Shown: positions 1 to 6,416 of the stretch, in pieces
Numbering within the stretch: position 1 is the stretch's first letter
Layout: each line of letters starts with the position of its first letter
Source of the DNA: Cocleimonas sp.
GTDB taxonomy: Bacteria > Pseudomonadota > Gammaproteobacteria > Thiotrichales > Thiotrichaceae
Length of the DNA stretch: 9,098 bases
NCBI GenBank assembly: GCA_023145535.1
Contig: JAGLDQ010000137.1
Location: 1 to 9,098 of the forward strand
Direction of reading: 5' to 3'
Program-made: the position numbers and the translations under genes
Notes under the pieces: generated by a model
Seen by the model: only the letters and a program-made list of their open reading frames with translations
What the model was told of the DNA's origin: nothing
Database searches by the model: none

Positions 1-1424
1 TTTTTATTCTCTTCCTCTTTTTTCTGATCTTTTTGTTGTTGCTTTTTTAATTGTTCCACCAAGGTTTTATTATCCTTAGCATCTTGTAAATCTTTATTTT
101 TAGTTAACGCCTTATCATAAGCAGCGATTGCTTTATCATAGTGTCCCTGCTTAGCTAGCGCATTGCCGCGATTATAATCAGCATCCGCTGTATCAAATTG
201 TGAATACAGCTCATCCGCTTTTTTATAATTCTTATTACGATAAGCGGATGCGGCTTGCCAATCCGGACGTTTAAATAATTTTTCAGCCTTATCAGCCTGT
301 TTTTGTTCTAATGCAATTTCCCCGCGCTGATTATTATTTTTCCATAGCGCATCCCACTCATAAGCATGAGCCGTTTGTGGTTGTGGCAAGATAAAAAAGG
401 CGAGAACAAGTGAAAATAAGACCCCGCGTCGAAATAATAATAACGCCAAAGGAATCAATAATAAGCTTAAATAAATACCTACATTATTCCAGTATTCAAC
501 CTCTCGATCTTTTTTCTCTACCATGCCGCTATCAAGTTTATCTTGTTCTTTTAAGGAAAATTTTTGATTAAAAAATTGAATATCGTTATCCGCCAACACT
601 GATAATTTATAACTACCTCCGCCCGCTTGGGCGACTTGCTTTAACTCTTCTTCATTTAACGATGCAATAATGGGCAATCCATTAGAATCCGTATAAACAC
701 GCCCTCCTGCTAATGGGATGGTACTCCCCTTTGTCGTACCCACACCCAAAATCGACACGTTATAACCCTGTTTTTGTGCTTTTTCCGCACTTGCGATGGC
801 TTTATTCAACTCAGCCAAACCATCCGTCATTAACAGAATATTGCCCTTTTTAAAGCCCCCTTGTTGTAATAATTTACTTGCTTCATCAATCGCCAAATAA
901 ACGCGACTACCCTGCACAGGCATAATGCCAGGCCCTAGGTGAATAACTTGCTCAGAAATATTGTTAGTATCATCAGTGAGTGGTGAAACAGGAAAGGCAG
1001 CGCCCGCAAAAACAACTAGACCTGTTTGTCCTTCCTTACGCATCTTAAGCAAGTCAATCAGTTTAAAACGAGAACGCACAAGGCGCGACGGGTTAATATC
1101 ATCAATAATCATTGACGTGGATAAATCCATTGCTACCACTAAACCCTGCTGTGTTTGAAAAGCAGGAACAGCGCGCTTCTCCCAACTTGGTCCTGCTAAA
1201 GCGATAATAGCGATTAGCCCTGCAAGGGTCGTACTAACCACAAAGATTTTGTTTTTTCCACCCGAACTTGCACTTAAAATATAAGGACGTAGGTTTTCAT
1301 CAATAAAATCATTCCACTGCGCCGTGCTACTTTTTATTTGATGTAACCACCAAACGAGCAAAGCTAAAACAGGTAATAATAAAAACCAGAGTGGGTATAG
1401 GAAATGGAAGTTTTCTAGTATCAT
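1..1424 (-). CDS. BatB/BatC-type VWA and TPR membrane protein, partial (C-terminus beyond left edge)
   Basis: The reading frame is open from an ATG at 1424 to the window edge, giving 474 codons with no stop, so the C-terminus is missing. Two hydrophobic segments (about residues 9-27 and 60-77) precede a von Willebrand factor A domain. Its metal-site (MIDAS) residues are intact: DLSTS at 100-104, T150 in PLTDD, and TDG at 200-202. One or two further membrane segments follow at about 318-350. Beyond them are TPR-like helices (about 385-455, including NRGNALAKQGHYDKAIAAYD) and a Lys/Gln/Glu-rich tail. This is the VWA-TPR arrangement called BatB or a BatB-BatC fusion. It is the most distal visible gene of the MoxR cluster, and a BatD-like gene would be expected next, off the window. 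The ATG is forced, because a TAA lies in frame eight codons upstream with no other start between. No good Shine-Dalgarno is visible. The family assignment is firm; the cellular role (aerotolerance, envelope maintenance) is only inferred from homologues. Confidence 0.9.
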   Translation of the reverse strand, partial: MILENFHFLYPLWFLLLPVLALLVWWLHQIKSSTAQWNDFIDENLRPYILSASSGGKNKIFVVSTTLAGLIAIIALAGPSWEKRAVPAFQTQQGLVVAMDLSTSMIIDDINPSRLVRSRFKLIDLLKMRKEGQTGLVVFAGAAFPVSPLTDDTNNISEQVIHLGPGIMPVQGSRVYLAIDEASKLLQQGGFKKGNILLMTDGLAELNKAIASAEKAQKQGYNVSILGVGTTKGSTIPLAGGRVYTDSNGLPIIASLNEEELKQVAQAGGGSYKLSVLADNDIQFFNQKFSLKEQDKLDSGMVEKKDREVEYWNNVGIYLSLLLIPLALLLFRRGVLFSLVLAFFILPQPQTAHAYEWDALWKNNNQRGEIALEQKQADKAEKLFKRPDWQAASAYRNKNYKKADELYSQFDTADADYNRGNALAKQGHYDKAIAAYDKALTKNKDLQDAKDNKTLVEQLKKQQQKDQKKEEENK

Positions 1425-1451
1425 TTTATTGCGTTGATTAAACCTTTAAAA

Positions 1452-1500
1452 ATAGATTTATAGCAAAAACGCAAAGTGCGCTAAGAAAAGATAAATCTAT
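1452..1500. repeat. 10-bp perfect inverted repeat around the candidate promoter
   Basis: ATAGATTTAT at 1452-1461 is perfectly repeated in inverted form as ATAAATCTAT at 1491-1500, with a 29-nt spacer. Inside the spacer a short CGCA/TGCG stem (1470-1473 and 1477-1480) could continue the fold. The left arm overlaps the candidate -10 box of the VWA-TPR gene. It could be a protein-binding site, an RNA fold or an edge of the neighbouring REP-like element; the sequence does not decide. Confidence 0.5.
1457..1465 (-). promoter_or_regulatory. Candidate extended -10 promoter for the VWA-TPR gene
   Basis: On the minus strand the sequence reads TGC-TATAAA (1465 down to 1457), a good match to an extended -10 element. 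It lies 32 nt before the ATG at 1424, and a start near 1450 would give a short leader. No convincing -35 is visible (CTTAGC at 17-nt spacing is poor). The 144-bp gap after batA makes an internal promoter plausible, but this is a motif match only. Confidence 0.3.
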
Positions 1501-1507
1501 GTATTTC

Positions 1508-1540
1508 CAGCATTCCCACTCAAAGCATGGGAACGACGTG
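1508..1540 (-). repeat. REP-like hairpin element between the two VWA genes
   Basis: The core at 1513-1533 reads on the minus strand TTCCCATGC-TTT-GAGTGGGAA. It folds into a nine-position stem with one G-T wobble and one G-A mismatch around a TTT loop, and sits in a CGTC...TGC context. I recall a common intergenic repeat family of the form GTTCCCAcgc-nnn-gcgTGGGAAT in many gammaproteobacteria and cyanobacteria, of the REP kind moved by RAYT-type transposases; this copy looks like a slightly decayed member. There is only one copy in the window, so repetitiveness is not shown here. It has no T-tract and is unlikely to be a classical terminator. Confidence 0.5.
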
Positions 1541-1568
1541 TTTTGATGCGCGATCTTTAGCTTGTCAT

Positions 1569-2534
1569 TTATAACGAACGATTGCGTAATACAATAGCTA
1601 TTCCAAATAACAACAGCGAAATAGCCAACGGCAAGTAGAATAAATCGATCCGTGGTCGCCACTCCTCTTGTTCGCGCACAATAGGTTCTAAGCGATCTAA
1701 CTCTTCATAAATGCGTTGAAATTCTAGGGTATCACGTGCGCGAAAATACTTTCCTTTGGTCATTTCAGCAATTTTCTTTAACGTACCTTCATCTAAAGAA
1801 CTGCGTTGAAAAAAATCTAATGACTGCGAGCTATCTGCGCCAATACCTACCGTATAAATCTTGATATTCTGTTGCGAAGCCACCTCTGCTGCTTCATAAA
1901 CGCCGACATTACCTGCAGTGTTTTCACCATCCGTTAATAAGATCAAAACATGTTCGTTATCATCTTGGTCTCTCAAGCGCTTAACTCCTAAACCAATCGC
2001 ATCACCAATGGCTGTTTTTTGACCCGCCAAGCCTAGTGCGGATTCATTTAACAGTTTTTTAATGGTTTCTCTATCAAAGGTAAGGGGCGCTTGTAAATAA
2101 GCTTGATCGCCAAATAGAATCAGTCCAATACGATCCCCCTTACGACGCTCGATAAACTCACTCGCCACAAATTTTGTTGCGGTTAAGCGATCAACCCATT
2201 GATTGCCTACGCGATAATCTTGCTCACGCATACTTCCTGAGAGGTCAATTGCCAACATGATATTGCGCCCTTTTACAGGCAAGCTGATAGACTCCCCGAC
2301 CATAACAGGTCGTGCCACTGCGGTGACTAATGCCAACCATGCAATCATACTGAGTAGCATAATTAACCATGAGAAGTTATTAGCACGACTCGTTGCTGGC
2401 GCATCGTTAAAGTCGCGCAGAAAGGGAACTTGCAATGCTTGTTCCCGAACTTGTGTAACAGGCTTTATGAGTAAGCGTAAAAGTATGGGTAGAGGGATTA
2501 AAAGAAATAACCATGACCATTCAAAGACAAGCAT
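1569..2534 (-). CDS. BatA-type VWA domain membrane protein
   Basis: A 321-residue protein with two N-terminal membrane segments (about 7-23 and 54-74), a periplasm- or cytoplasm-facing VWA domain, and a C-terminal membrane segment (about 299-316) ending in basic residues. The VWA metal site is complete: DLSGS at 97-101, T174 in GQKTAIGDAI, and TDG at 201-203. The first ~80 residues fit the aerotolerance-regulator N-terminal (BatA) family, and length is normal for BatA. I chose the ATG at 2534 over the in-frame ATG at 2549 because GGAGGG (2545-2540) lies 5 nt before it and no Shine-Dalgarno precedes 2549. It follows the DUF4381 gene by 81 bp and precedes the VWA-TPR gene by 144 bp, so the two VWA proteins probably act together in the membrane under the MoxR ATPase. 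The family is clear; the metal-dependent partner is unknown. Confidence 0.92.
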   Translation of the reverse strand: MLVFEWSWLFLLIPLPILLRLLIKPVTQVREQALQVPFLRDFNDAPATSRANNFSWLIMLLSMIAWLALVTAVARPVMVGESISLPVKGRNIMLAIDLSGSMREQDYRVGNQWVDRLTATKFVASEFIERRKGDRIGLILFGDQAYLQAPLTFDRETIKKLLNESALGLAGQKTAIGDAIGLGVKRLRDQDDNEHVLILLTDGENTAGNVGVYEAAEVASQQNIKIYTVGIGADSSQSLDFFQRSSLDEGTLKKIAEMTKGKYFRARDTLEFQRIYEELDRLEPIVREQEEWRPRIDLFYLPLAISLLLFGIAIVLRNRSL

Positions 2535-2539
2535 CACTT

Positions 2540-2545
2540 CCCTCC
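2540..2545 (-). promoter_or_regulatory. Ribosome binding site deciding the batA-type start
   Basis: GGAGGG on the minus strand lies 5 nt upstream of the ATG at 2534. It falls inside the codons of the longer alternative frame that begins at 2549, which argues for the shorter protein. Confidence 0.75.
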
Positions 2546-2615
2546 ACATTATCTAGGCTTGACACTGAAGCATCTATAAGACGCATTATTTTAGATTTCA
2601 ATAGCACCATATCGT

Positions 2616-3134
2616 CTACACCTTTTCCGATGCACTAACTAATTGCTGCTTCAACCAAGCATCAGTCAGTCCTAATAGCGCCTCACGATTATAATCAACA
2701 TCAGGACGATAAGGCTGTTCCGCTAACGCACAGCCTACTCCATCAGTAAAGGCTTTGGTTTTCCCTTGCTTATTCAAAAATAACAACCAATCATCACCCG
2801 CTAAATTTGCTATCGCACTCCGCCCATATAACGAGATAGCGGTGCGACGTAATAGTTCTGAAAGTGCCACAATCAATGCTTTAGGTGTTGGTGATTGCTG
2901 TTCTAGTTTGTTAAATAGCTGCAATGCCTGATCAATAATAATTTCTTGCGATGTTTTACGTTGACTACGGATATATAAATACACGACTAACGCTATCATC
3001 AATACAAACAATCCGAATAAAATCCACCAACCAGGGGCTAATGGCCACCATGAAACAGCGCTCGGTAGGTGAATATCTTTAAGATTAGCCAGTGCGTCAG
3101 TAGGGGCGGTATTAGCAGTAGCGATTATACTCAT
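2616..3134 (-). CDS. DUF4381 single-pass membrane protein of the MoxR/Bat cluster
   Basis: A 172-residue protein whose N-terminal part (LKDIHLPSAVSWWPLAPGWW, residues 18-37) is the hallmark of the DUF4381 family. One membrane helix follows directly (about 34-55) and ends in basic residues RSQRK. The rest is a soluble, helical domain of about 115 residues, with the usual family feature of a conserved LL-RR-A segment (about 93-99). The start overlaps the stop of the DUF58 gene by 4 nt (ATGA), and AAGGGG sits 5 nt ahead of the ATG within DUF58 codons, so translation is probably coupled. The family is found almost only between DUF58 and VWA genes in proteobacterial MoxR operons, which suggests a structural or bridging role in a MoxR-VWA membrane complex. 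No biochemical activity is known to me. Confidence 0.88.
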   Translation of the reverse strand: MSIIATANTAPTDALANLKDIHLPSAVSWWPLAPGWWILFGLFVLMIALVVYLYIRSQRKTSQEIIIDQALQLFNKLEQQSPTPKALIVALSELLRRTAISLYGRSAIANLAGDDWLLFLNKQGKTKAFTDGVGCALAEQPYRPDVDYNREALLGLTDAWLKQQLVSASEKV

Positions 3135-4114
3135 GCCGCCCCTTCGATTAGTTTCATCATGCGCTGATTATTATCATCGCGAGTACTGATATTGACTAGT
3201 TTCGCTTTGGTTCTATTGGCCAGTTGGACTAATTGTTGACTCAGTTGTTGATTAAGCGCTTCATGCTGTGAGCGCACCTTTTTATTAGCAAAATTTAAAC
3301 GTAAAAAACGCTGTCCATTGCTTAATGAAAAACGTTGTTTTTTCATTTGTTGTGCATCCGGTAACTGCGTTTCAAAGGGATCACTAATACGAATTAGCGT
3401 AATGGCGGCATGACGACTTACGGATAAAAGCTGTTTTTCTGCCTCGTCATCTAACCCCCTAAAATCGCTCACAATATAAACCTGAGAACCAGGTGAAACA
3501 ACACGACGTAAGCGCTTCCAAGATTGTGCTAATGATTCATTTGATGGTGAGTTAGGTTGACCCGCTTGATGAAATAATGCCTGAGAGTAATCGGCTAAAT
3601 GCTGTAATAAATGCAGTATTTTTGCTTTGCTACGGGCGGGGCGCACTTCGATGTGTTTCTCGGCACCGACAATCATTCCCCCCGCTCTATCGCCATCTAA
3701 CCAGCTTTTCCAAATGAGCAAGCTGGCGATTTCTGTTGCCATGACTGACTTAAAACGACCTCGTGTGCCAAAAAACATGGCGGGACGTAAATCTGTCCAA
3801 ATTAAAATCGGACGTTCACGTTCTTCTTGGAATACTTTAGTATGCGGAAGCCCTGTTCGAGCGGTGACTTTCCAATCCATTGCGCGAATATCATCCCCTG
3901 GCATATAAGCACGTGACTCCGCAAAATCCATACCACGTCCTTTATAGACGGATAAATGTTGCCCCGCCTGAGGCGCGCGAATTTTCTGTCTGCCTCGCTG
4001 TAACACACTGGCACTATTTTGCTGACGCAATAAAGAATTTATTGAGCTTTGAATGAGTCCATCACCTTTGATTGGCGCATGAATGGTTTGATTAGTTGCG
4101 ACATCACCCTCCAT
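3131..4114 (-). CDS. DUF58 domain protein of the MoxR/Bat cluster
   Basis: A 327-residue, soluble-looking protein. The DUF58 signature YMPGDDIRAMDWKVTARTG starts at residue 70, preceded by the usual GRGMDF motif (60-64). The remainder resembles a degenerate VWA-like fold (ILIWTDLRPAMFFG at about 103-116; VYIVSDFRGLDDE at about 212-224). Such proteins commonly accompany MoxR ATPases and may act as adaptor or target; this is inference from context. The gene begins 2 nt after the moxR stop and overlaps the DUF4381 start by 4 nt. No Shine-Dalgarno precedes the ATG at 4114 and no other ATG, GTG or TTG lies in frame near it, so initiation probably depends on ribosomes finishing moxR. There are no membrane segments or signal peptide, in contrast to its downstream neighbours. 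Confidence 0.9.
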   Translation of the reverse strand: MEGDVATNQTIHAPIKGDGLIQSSINSLLRQQNSASVLQRGRQKIRAPQAGQHLSVYKGRGMDFAESRAYMPGDDIRAMDWKVTARTGLPHTKVFQEERERPILIWTDLRPAMFFGTRGRFKSVMATEIASLLIWKSWLDGDRAGGMIVGAEKHIEVRPARSKAKILHLLQHLADYSQALFHQAGQPNSPSNESLAQSWKRLRRVVSPGSQVYIVSDFRGLDDEAEKQLLSVSRHAAITLIRISDPFETQLPDAQQMKKQRFSLSNGQRFLRLNFANKKVRSQHEALNQQLSQQLVQLANRTKAKLVNISTRDDNNQRMMKLIEGAA

Positions 4115-4116
4115 AA

Positions 4117-5088
4117 TTACGGAACAGCCACCAGTGAAAGTAACTTATCGATCACCTTGTCAGAAGTATACCCCTGCGCTTCAGCCTCAAAAGTGAGTAA
4201 GATGCGGTGACGCAAAACACAATGAGCAATTGATTGTACATCGTCAGGCCCCACATAATCTTTACCCATCAACCAAGCATGAGCACGTGCACAACGATCA
4301 AGCGCCAAGGTTGCACGGGGGCTTCCACCATAAGCAATCACACCCTGCAACGCATCACCATAGGCATTCGGATCACGTGATGCCATGACTAATTGCAAAA
4401 TATATTGTTCCACATTATCTGCCATGTAGAGTTGCATAACATCTTGGCGTGCCGCAAGAATTTCTGCAACCGTAATCACGGTTTGCTGTTCTTCTTCCTG
4501 ATGTTGAATATGTTGCAATGCTTCTGCGCGATTTAAACGCAAAATTTTCTGCTCCGCTTCTAGATCAGGATAACCGACGATGACATGCATTAAAAAGCGA
4601 TCTAATTGTGCTTCGGGTAAATGATACGTTCCTTCTTGCTCAATCGGATTTTGCGTTGCCATCACCATAAAAGGCTCGGGCAATTTATGCGTTGTTCCTG
4701 CAACCGTAATTTGATGCTCTGCCATTGCTTCTAGCAAAGCTGACTGCACTTTCGCAGGGGCACGGTTAATCTCATCGGCAAGAATCAAGTTATGAAACAG
4801 CGGGCCTTTTTGAAACTGAAAACTCCCCTCTTGTGGTTGGAATATTTCTGTGCCCGTTATGTCCGCCGGTAATAAATCAGGGGTAAATTGAATACGATGA
4901 AAATCACCCTCTACCGCTTCGCTTAAGACTTGAATTGCGCGTGTTTTAGCCAAACCCGGCGCGCCTTCGACCAACATATGCCCATCAGCCAATAGCGCGA
5001 TTAATAACCGATTAACCAGTTTTTGCTGACCTATTATTTTGCCTTCAATATACTGCTGAAGCTTTTCAAAACTTTGTTTTTGCGTCAT
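4117..5088 (-). CDS. MoxR-family AAA+ ATPase
   Basis: A 323-residue MoxR ATPase, normal length for the family. Walker A is GAPGLAKT (42-49), Walker B LILADEIN (101-108, with D105-E106), sensor 1 ATQNP (144-148), the arginine-finger segment LPEAQLDRF (157-165, R164), and sensor 2 GGSPRAT (254-260, R258). The AAA lid domain follows to the end. These residues are all present, so the enzyme should hydrolyse ATP. MoxR proteins act as chaperone-like ATPases that mature or load metal on VWA-domain partners, and two VWA proteins are encoded downstream in the same direction. I place the start at the ATG at 5088, with AGGA 6 nt upstream. An upstream in-frame TTG at 5124 would add twelve residues but lies inside a GC-rich hairpin and has no Shine-Dalgarno. 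As the first gene of the cluster it probably carries the operon promoter in the 5089-5309 gap. Confidence 0.95.
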   Translation of the reverse strand: MTQKQSFEKLQQYIEGKIIGQQKLVNRLLIALLADGHMLVEGAPGLAKTRAIQVLSEAVEGDFHRIQFTPDLLPADITGTEIFQPQEGSFQFQKGPLFHNLILADEINRAPAKVQSALLEAMAEHQITVAGTTHKLPEPFMVMATQNPIEQEGTYHLPEAQLDRFLMHVIVGYPDLEAEQKILRLNRAEALQHIQHQEEEQQTVITVAEILAARQDVMQLYMADNVEQYILQLVMASRDPNAYGDALQGVIAYGGSPRATLALDRCARAHAWLMGKDYVGPDDVQSIAHCVLRHRILLTFEAEAQGYTSDKVIDKLLSLVAVP

Positions 5089-5101
5089 TCCTGTTCCTAT
5101 T

Positions 5102-5121
5102 AAAACCCCTTTGGAGAGGGG
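5102..5121 (-). other. GC-rich hairpin followed by TTTT in the moxR leader
   Basis: On the minus strand CCCCT (5121-5117) pairs with AGGGG (5110-5106) around a 6-nt loop, followed immediately by TTTT (5105-5102). The moxR Shine-Dalgarno begins a few bases later. The shape is that of a short intrinsic terminator or leader stem, but a five-pair stem with four T is weak. It may moderate read-through into moxR or stabilise the transcript. Confidence 0.35.
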
Positions 5122-5168
5122 CAAAACTATAGGTGATTAGCTGTGTTAATTGTATTAATTATTAGTAA

Positions 5169-5206
5169 TAGAATCGTTTTTTATTCCTAATCTAAAATGA
5201 GATAAT
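5169..5206 (+). promoter_or_regulatory. Candidate promoter elements for murB in the divergent gap
   Basis: The 221-bp gap 5089-5309 between the moxR and murB starts is AT-rich. The plus strand carries TGA-GATAAT (5198-5206), an extended -10-like box, and further upstream TAGAAT (5169-5174) with TTAATT (5146-5151) at 17-nt spacing. Either could drive murB. I found no convincing promoter for moxR on the other strand. Short inverted matches (AGGTGAT 5131-5137 with ATCACCT 5226-5232; GGTGTAA 5215-5221 with TTACACC 5273-5279) are present but may be chance. Confidence 0.3.
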
Positions 5207-5309
5207 ACTTTTTTGGTGTAATTCTATCACCTGACACTGATACAACCCCGCTCAACATTAATAGCTAATATTTTACACCTTTTAACGGATAGTTTATTGA
5301 ACAAAAATT

Positions 5310-6323
5310 ATGAATATACAAAAAAACCACTCATTAAAAAAATACAATAGCTTTTCTGTAGAGACGAAATCTCGCTACTTCTGCCAGATAGCGTCTAATG
5401 ATCATATTGATGCACTGCTAGAATGGCGACAACAATCCAGACTTCCCTTATTATTACTTGGAGGCGGTAGCAATATTCTCTTTATCAATGATTATCAAGG
5501 CATGACTGCAGTCATCAAAACCAAAGGTATTGTAATCGTTAACGAAGATAGCAATTACACTTATATAAAAGCCAGTGCGGGAGAAAACTGGCATCAGTTT
5601 GTGCGCTGGACTGTTGAAAATGGCTACGCGGGATTAGAAAATCTATCACTGATTCCTGGCACGGTTGGCGCAGCGCCAATGCAGAATATTGGTGCTTATG
5701 GGGTTGAATTAGCCGATGTTCTATACGAGCTTGAAGCGGTTGAATTATCAACAGGAAAAAGAAAAATATTTAGCCAACAAGAGTGCTTATTTCATTATCG
5801 GGATAGTTTTTTTAAAGCGAATGCCTTTGGTCAGTATTTAATTCAATCTATTACCATTAAATCGCCTAAAAAACCGCAGTGGAAAATTGAGTATTCGGGG
5901 GTTAAAGAATCGCTTAAAGCACAAATTATAAATGCTGAAACCATCAGTAATAGCATTATTGCATTGCGCCAAAGCAAACTGCCTGACCCTGTGGTTATTG
6001 GTAATGCGGGGAGCTTTTTTAAGAATCCCTTATTAAGCCAATCAAAATGGCAAGCACTTAAAGAGTTGCACCCTGATTTATCGGGCTATCCTCAAGCAGA
6101 TGAATTAATGAAAACGTCAGCTGCATGGTTAATTGATCAGTGCGGATGGAAAGGTAAGCGAAAAGGTAATGCTGGTGTCTATAAAAAACATGCGCTAGTG
6201 CTGGTTAATCATGGTGATGCTAGTGGCGAGGAAATCTGGAAAATAGCCAATGACATCATTAACTCCGTTAATGATAAATTTGGAATTAAACTTGAAGTTG
6301 AACCGAGAGTAATAAATTGCTAA
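5310..6323 (+). CDS. murB: UDP-N-acetylenolpyruvoylglucosamine reductase (MurB)
   Basis: A 337-residue flavoenzyme that reduces UDP-GlcNAc-enolpyruvate to UDP-MurNAc with NADPH in the cytoplasm, the second committed step of peptidoglycan synthesis. FAD-binding GGGSN is at 51-55 and IPGTVGAAPMQNIGAYG at 115-131. The YRDSFFK motif (163-169) carries the expected R164. The catalytic serine is S235 in GNAGSFFKNP (231-240), and the C-terminal catalytic glutamate is E331 in LEVEPRV. The Tyr-loop insertion, the overall length (E. coli has 342) and the start NHSLKKYNSF mark it as type I, as in E. coli. The ATG at 5310 has no clear Shine-Dalgarno; it gives the usual N-terminus, so I keep it. The gene stands alone between the MoxR cluster and the PAS gene instead of in a mur/ddl/fts cluster. 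No strong terminator is visible after it. Confidence 0.97.
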   Translation: MNIQKNHSLKKYNSFSVETKSRYFCQIASNDHIDALLEWRQQSRLPLLLLGGGSNILFINDYQGMTAVIKTKGIVIVNEDSNYTYIKASAGENWHQFVRWTVENGYAGLENLSLIPGTVGAAPMQNIGAYGVELADVLYELEAVELSTGKRKIFSQQECLFHYRDSFFKANAFGQYLIQSITIKSPKKPQWKIEYSGVKESLKAQIINAETISNSIIALRQSKLPDPVVIGNAGSFFKNPLLSQSKWQALKELHPDLSGYPQADELMKTSAAWLIDQCGWKGKRKGNAGVYKKHALVLVNHGDASGEEIWKIANDIINSVNDKFGIKLEVEPRVINC

Positions 6324-6361
6324 TTATTACCATATGTCAACGTTTTTTGAACTCTACTCAT

Positions 6362-6367
6362 TATAAT
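6362..6367 (+). promoter_or_regulatory. Consensus -10 box of the PAS/PhnD-like unit
   Basis: A perfect TATAAT sits 50 nt before the PAS gene ATG at 6417. At 16-18 nt spacing no good -35 exists (AACGTT at 6339-6344 is the best placed), which would suit an activated or weak promoter. Transcription from it would start near 6374, inside the palindrome at 6368-6396. Confidence 0.45.
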
Positions 6368-6396
6368 GTTATTTTTATAACAAATATAAAAATAAC
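6368..6396. promoter_or_regulatory. 12-bp perfect palindrome at the predicted transcription start: possible operator or leader hairpin
   Basis: GTTATTTTTATA (6368-6379) is followed by the 5-nt spacer ACAAA and the exact reverse complement TATAAAAATAAC (6385-6396). The left arm directly abuts the TATAAT box, so a dimeric regulator bound here would cover the start site. As RNA it would be an AU-rich 12-bp hairpin ending 7 nt before the Shine-Dalgarno. It is too AU-rich to be a strong terminator of murB. Confidence 0.5.
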
Positions 6397-6403
6397 TTAA
6401 TAC

Positions 6404-6408
6404 AAGAG
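6404..6408 (+). promoter_or_regulatory. Ribosome binding site deciding the PAS gene start
   Basis: AAGAG lies 8 nt before the ATG at 6417. The alternative in-frame GTG at 6408 overlaps this site and has no Shine-Dalgarno of its own, so the ATG is preferred. Confidence 0.6.
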
Positions 6409-6416
6409 TGTTTCAA

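Noticed and set aside
1438..1662. 74-codon minus-strand frame with hydrophobic stretches
   Set aside because: It overlaps the 3' end of the batA-type gene in another frame and runs through the REP-like hairpin; no ribosome binding site supports it.
2535..2549. BatA-type protein starting at the ATG at 2549
   Set aside because: Its first codons contain the GGAGGG site that serves the ATG at 2534, and nothing resembling a ribosome binding site precedes 2549.
2257..2556. 99-codon plus-strand frame antisense to the batA-type gene
   Set aside because: It is a shadow of the VWA coding frame, with no recognisable protein features or start signals.
4039..4112. Out-of-frame ATG (4104) just after GGAGGG inside the DUF58 start, as an alternative gene start or sign of a frameshift
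   Set aside because: The frame closes after 21 codons, the spacing to GGAGGG is too short, and the DUF58 frame itself is continuous and normal.
5089..5124. Longer MoxR starting at a TTG at 5124
   Set aside because: The extension lies in a GC-rich hairpin, lacks a Shine-Dalgarno and adds residues unlike the family N-terminus; the ATG at 5088 has AGGA at good spacing.
6321..6360. Intrinsic terminator for murB
   Set aside because: Only a four-pair TCAA/TTGA stem is found near the T-run at 6343-6348; it is too weak to call.
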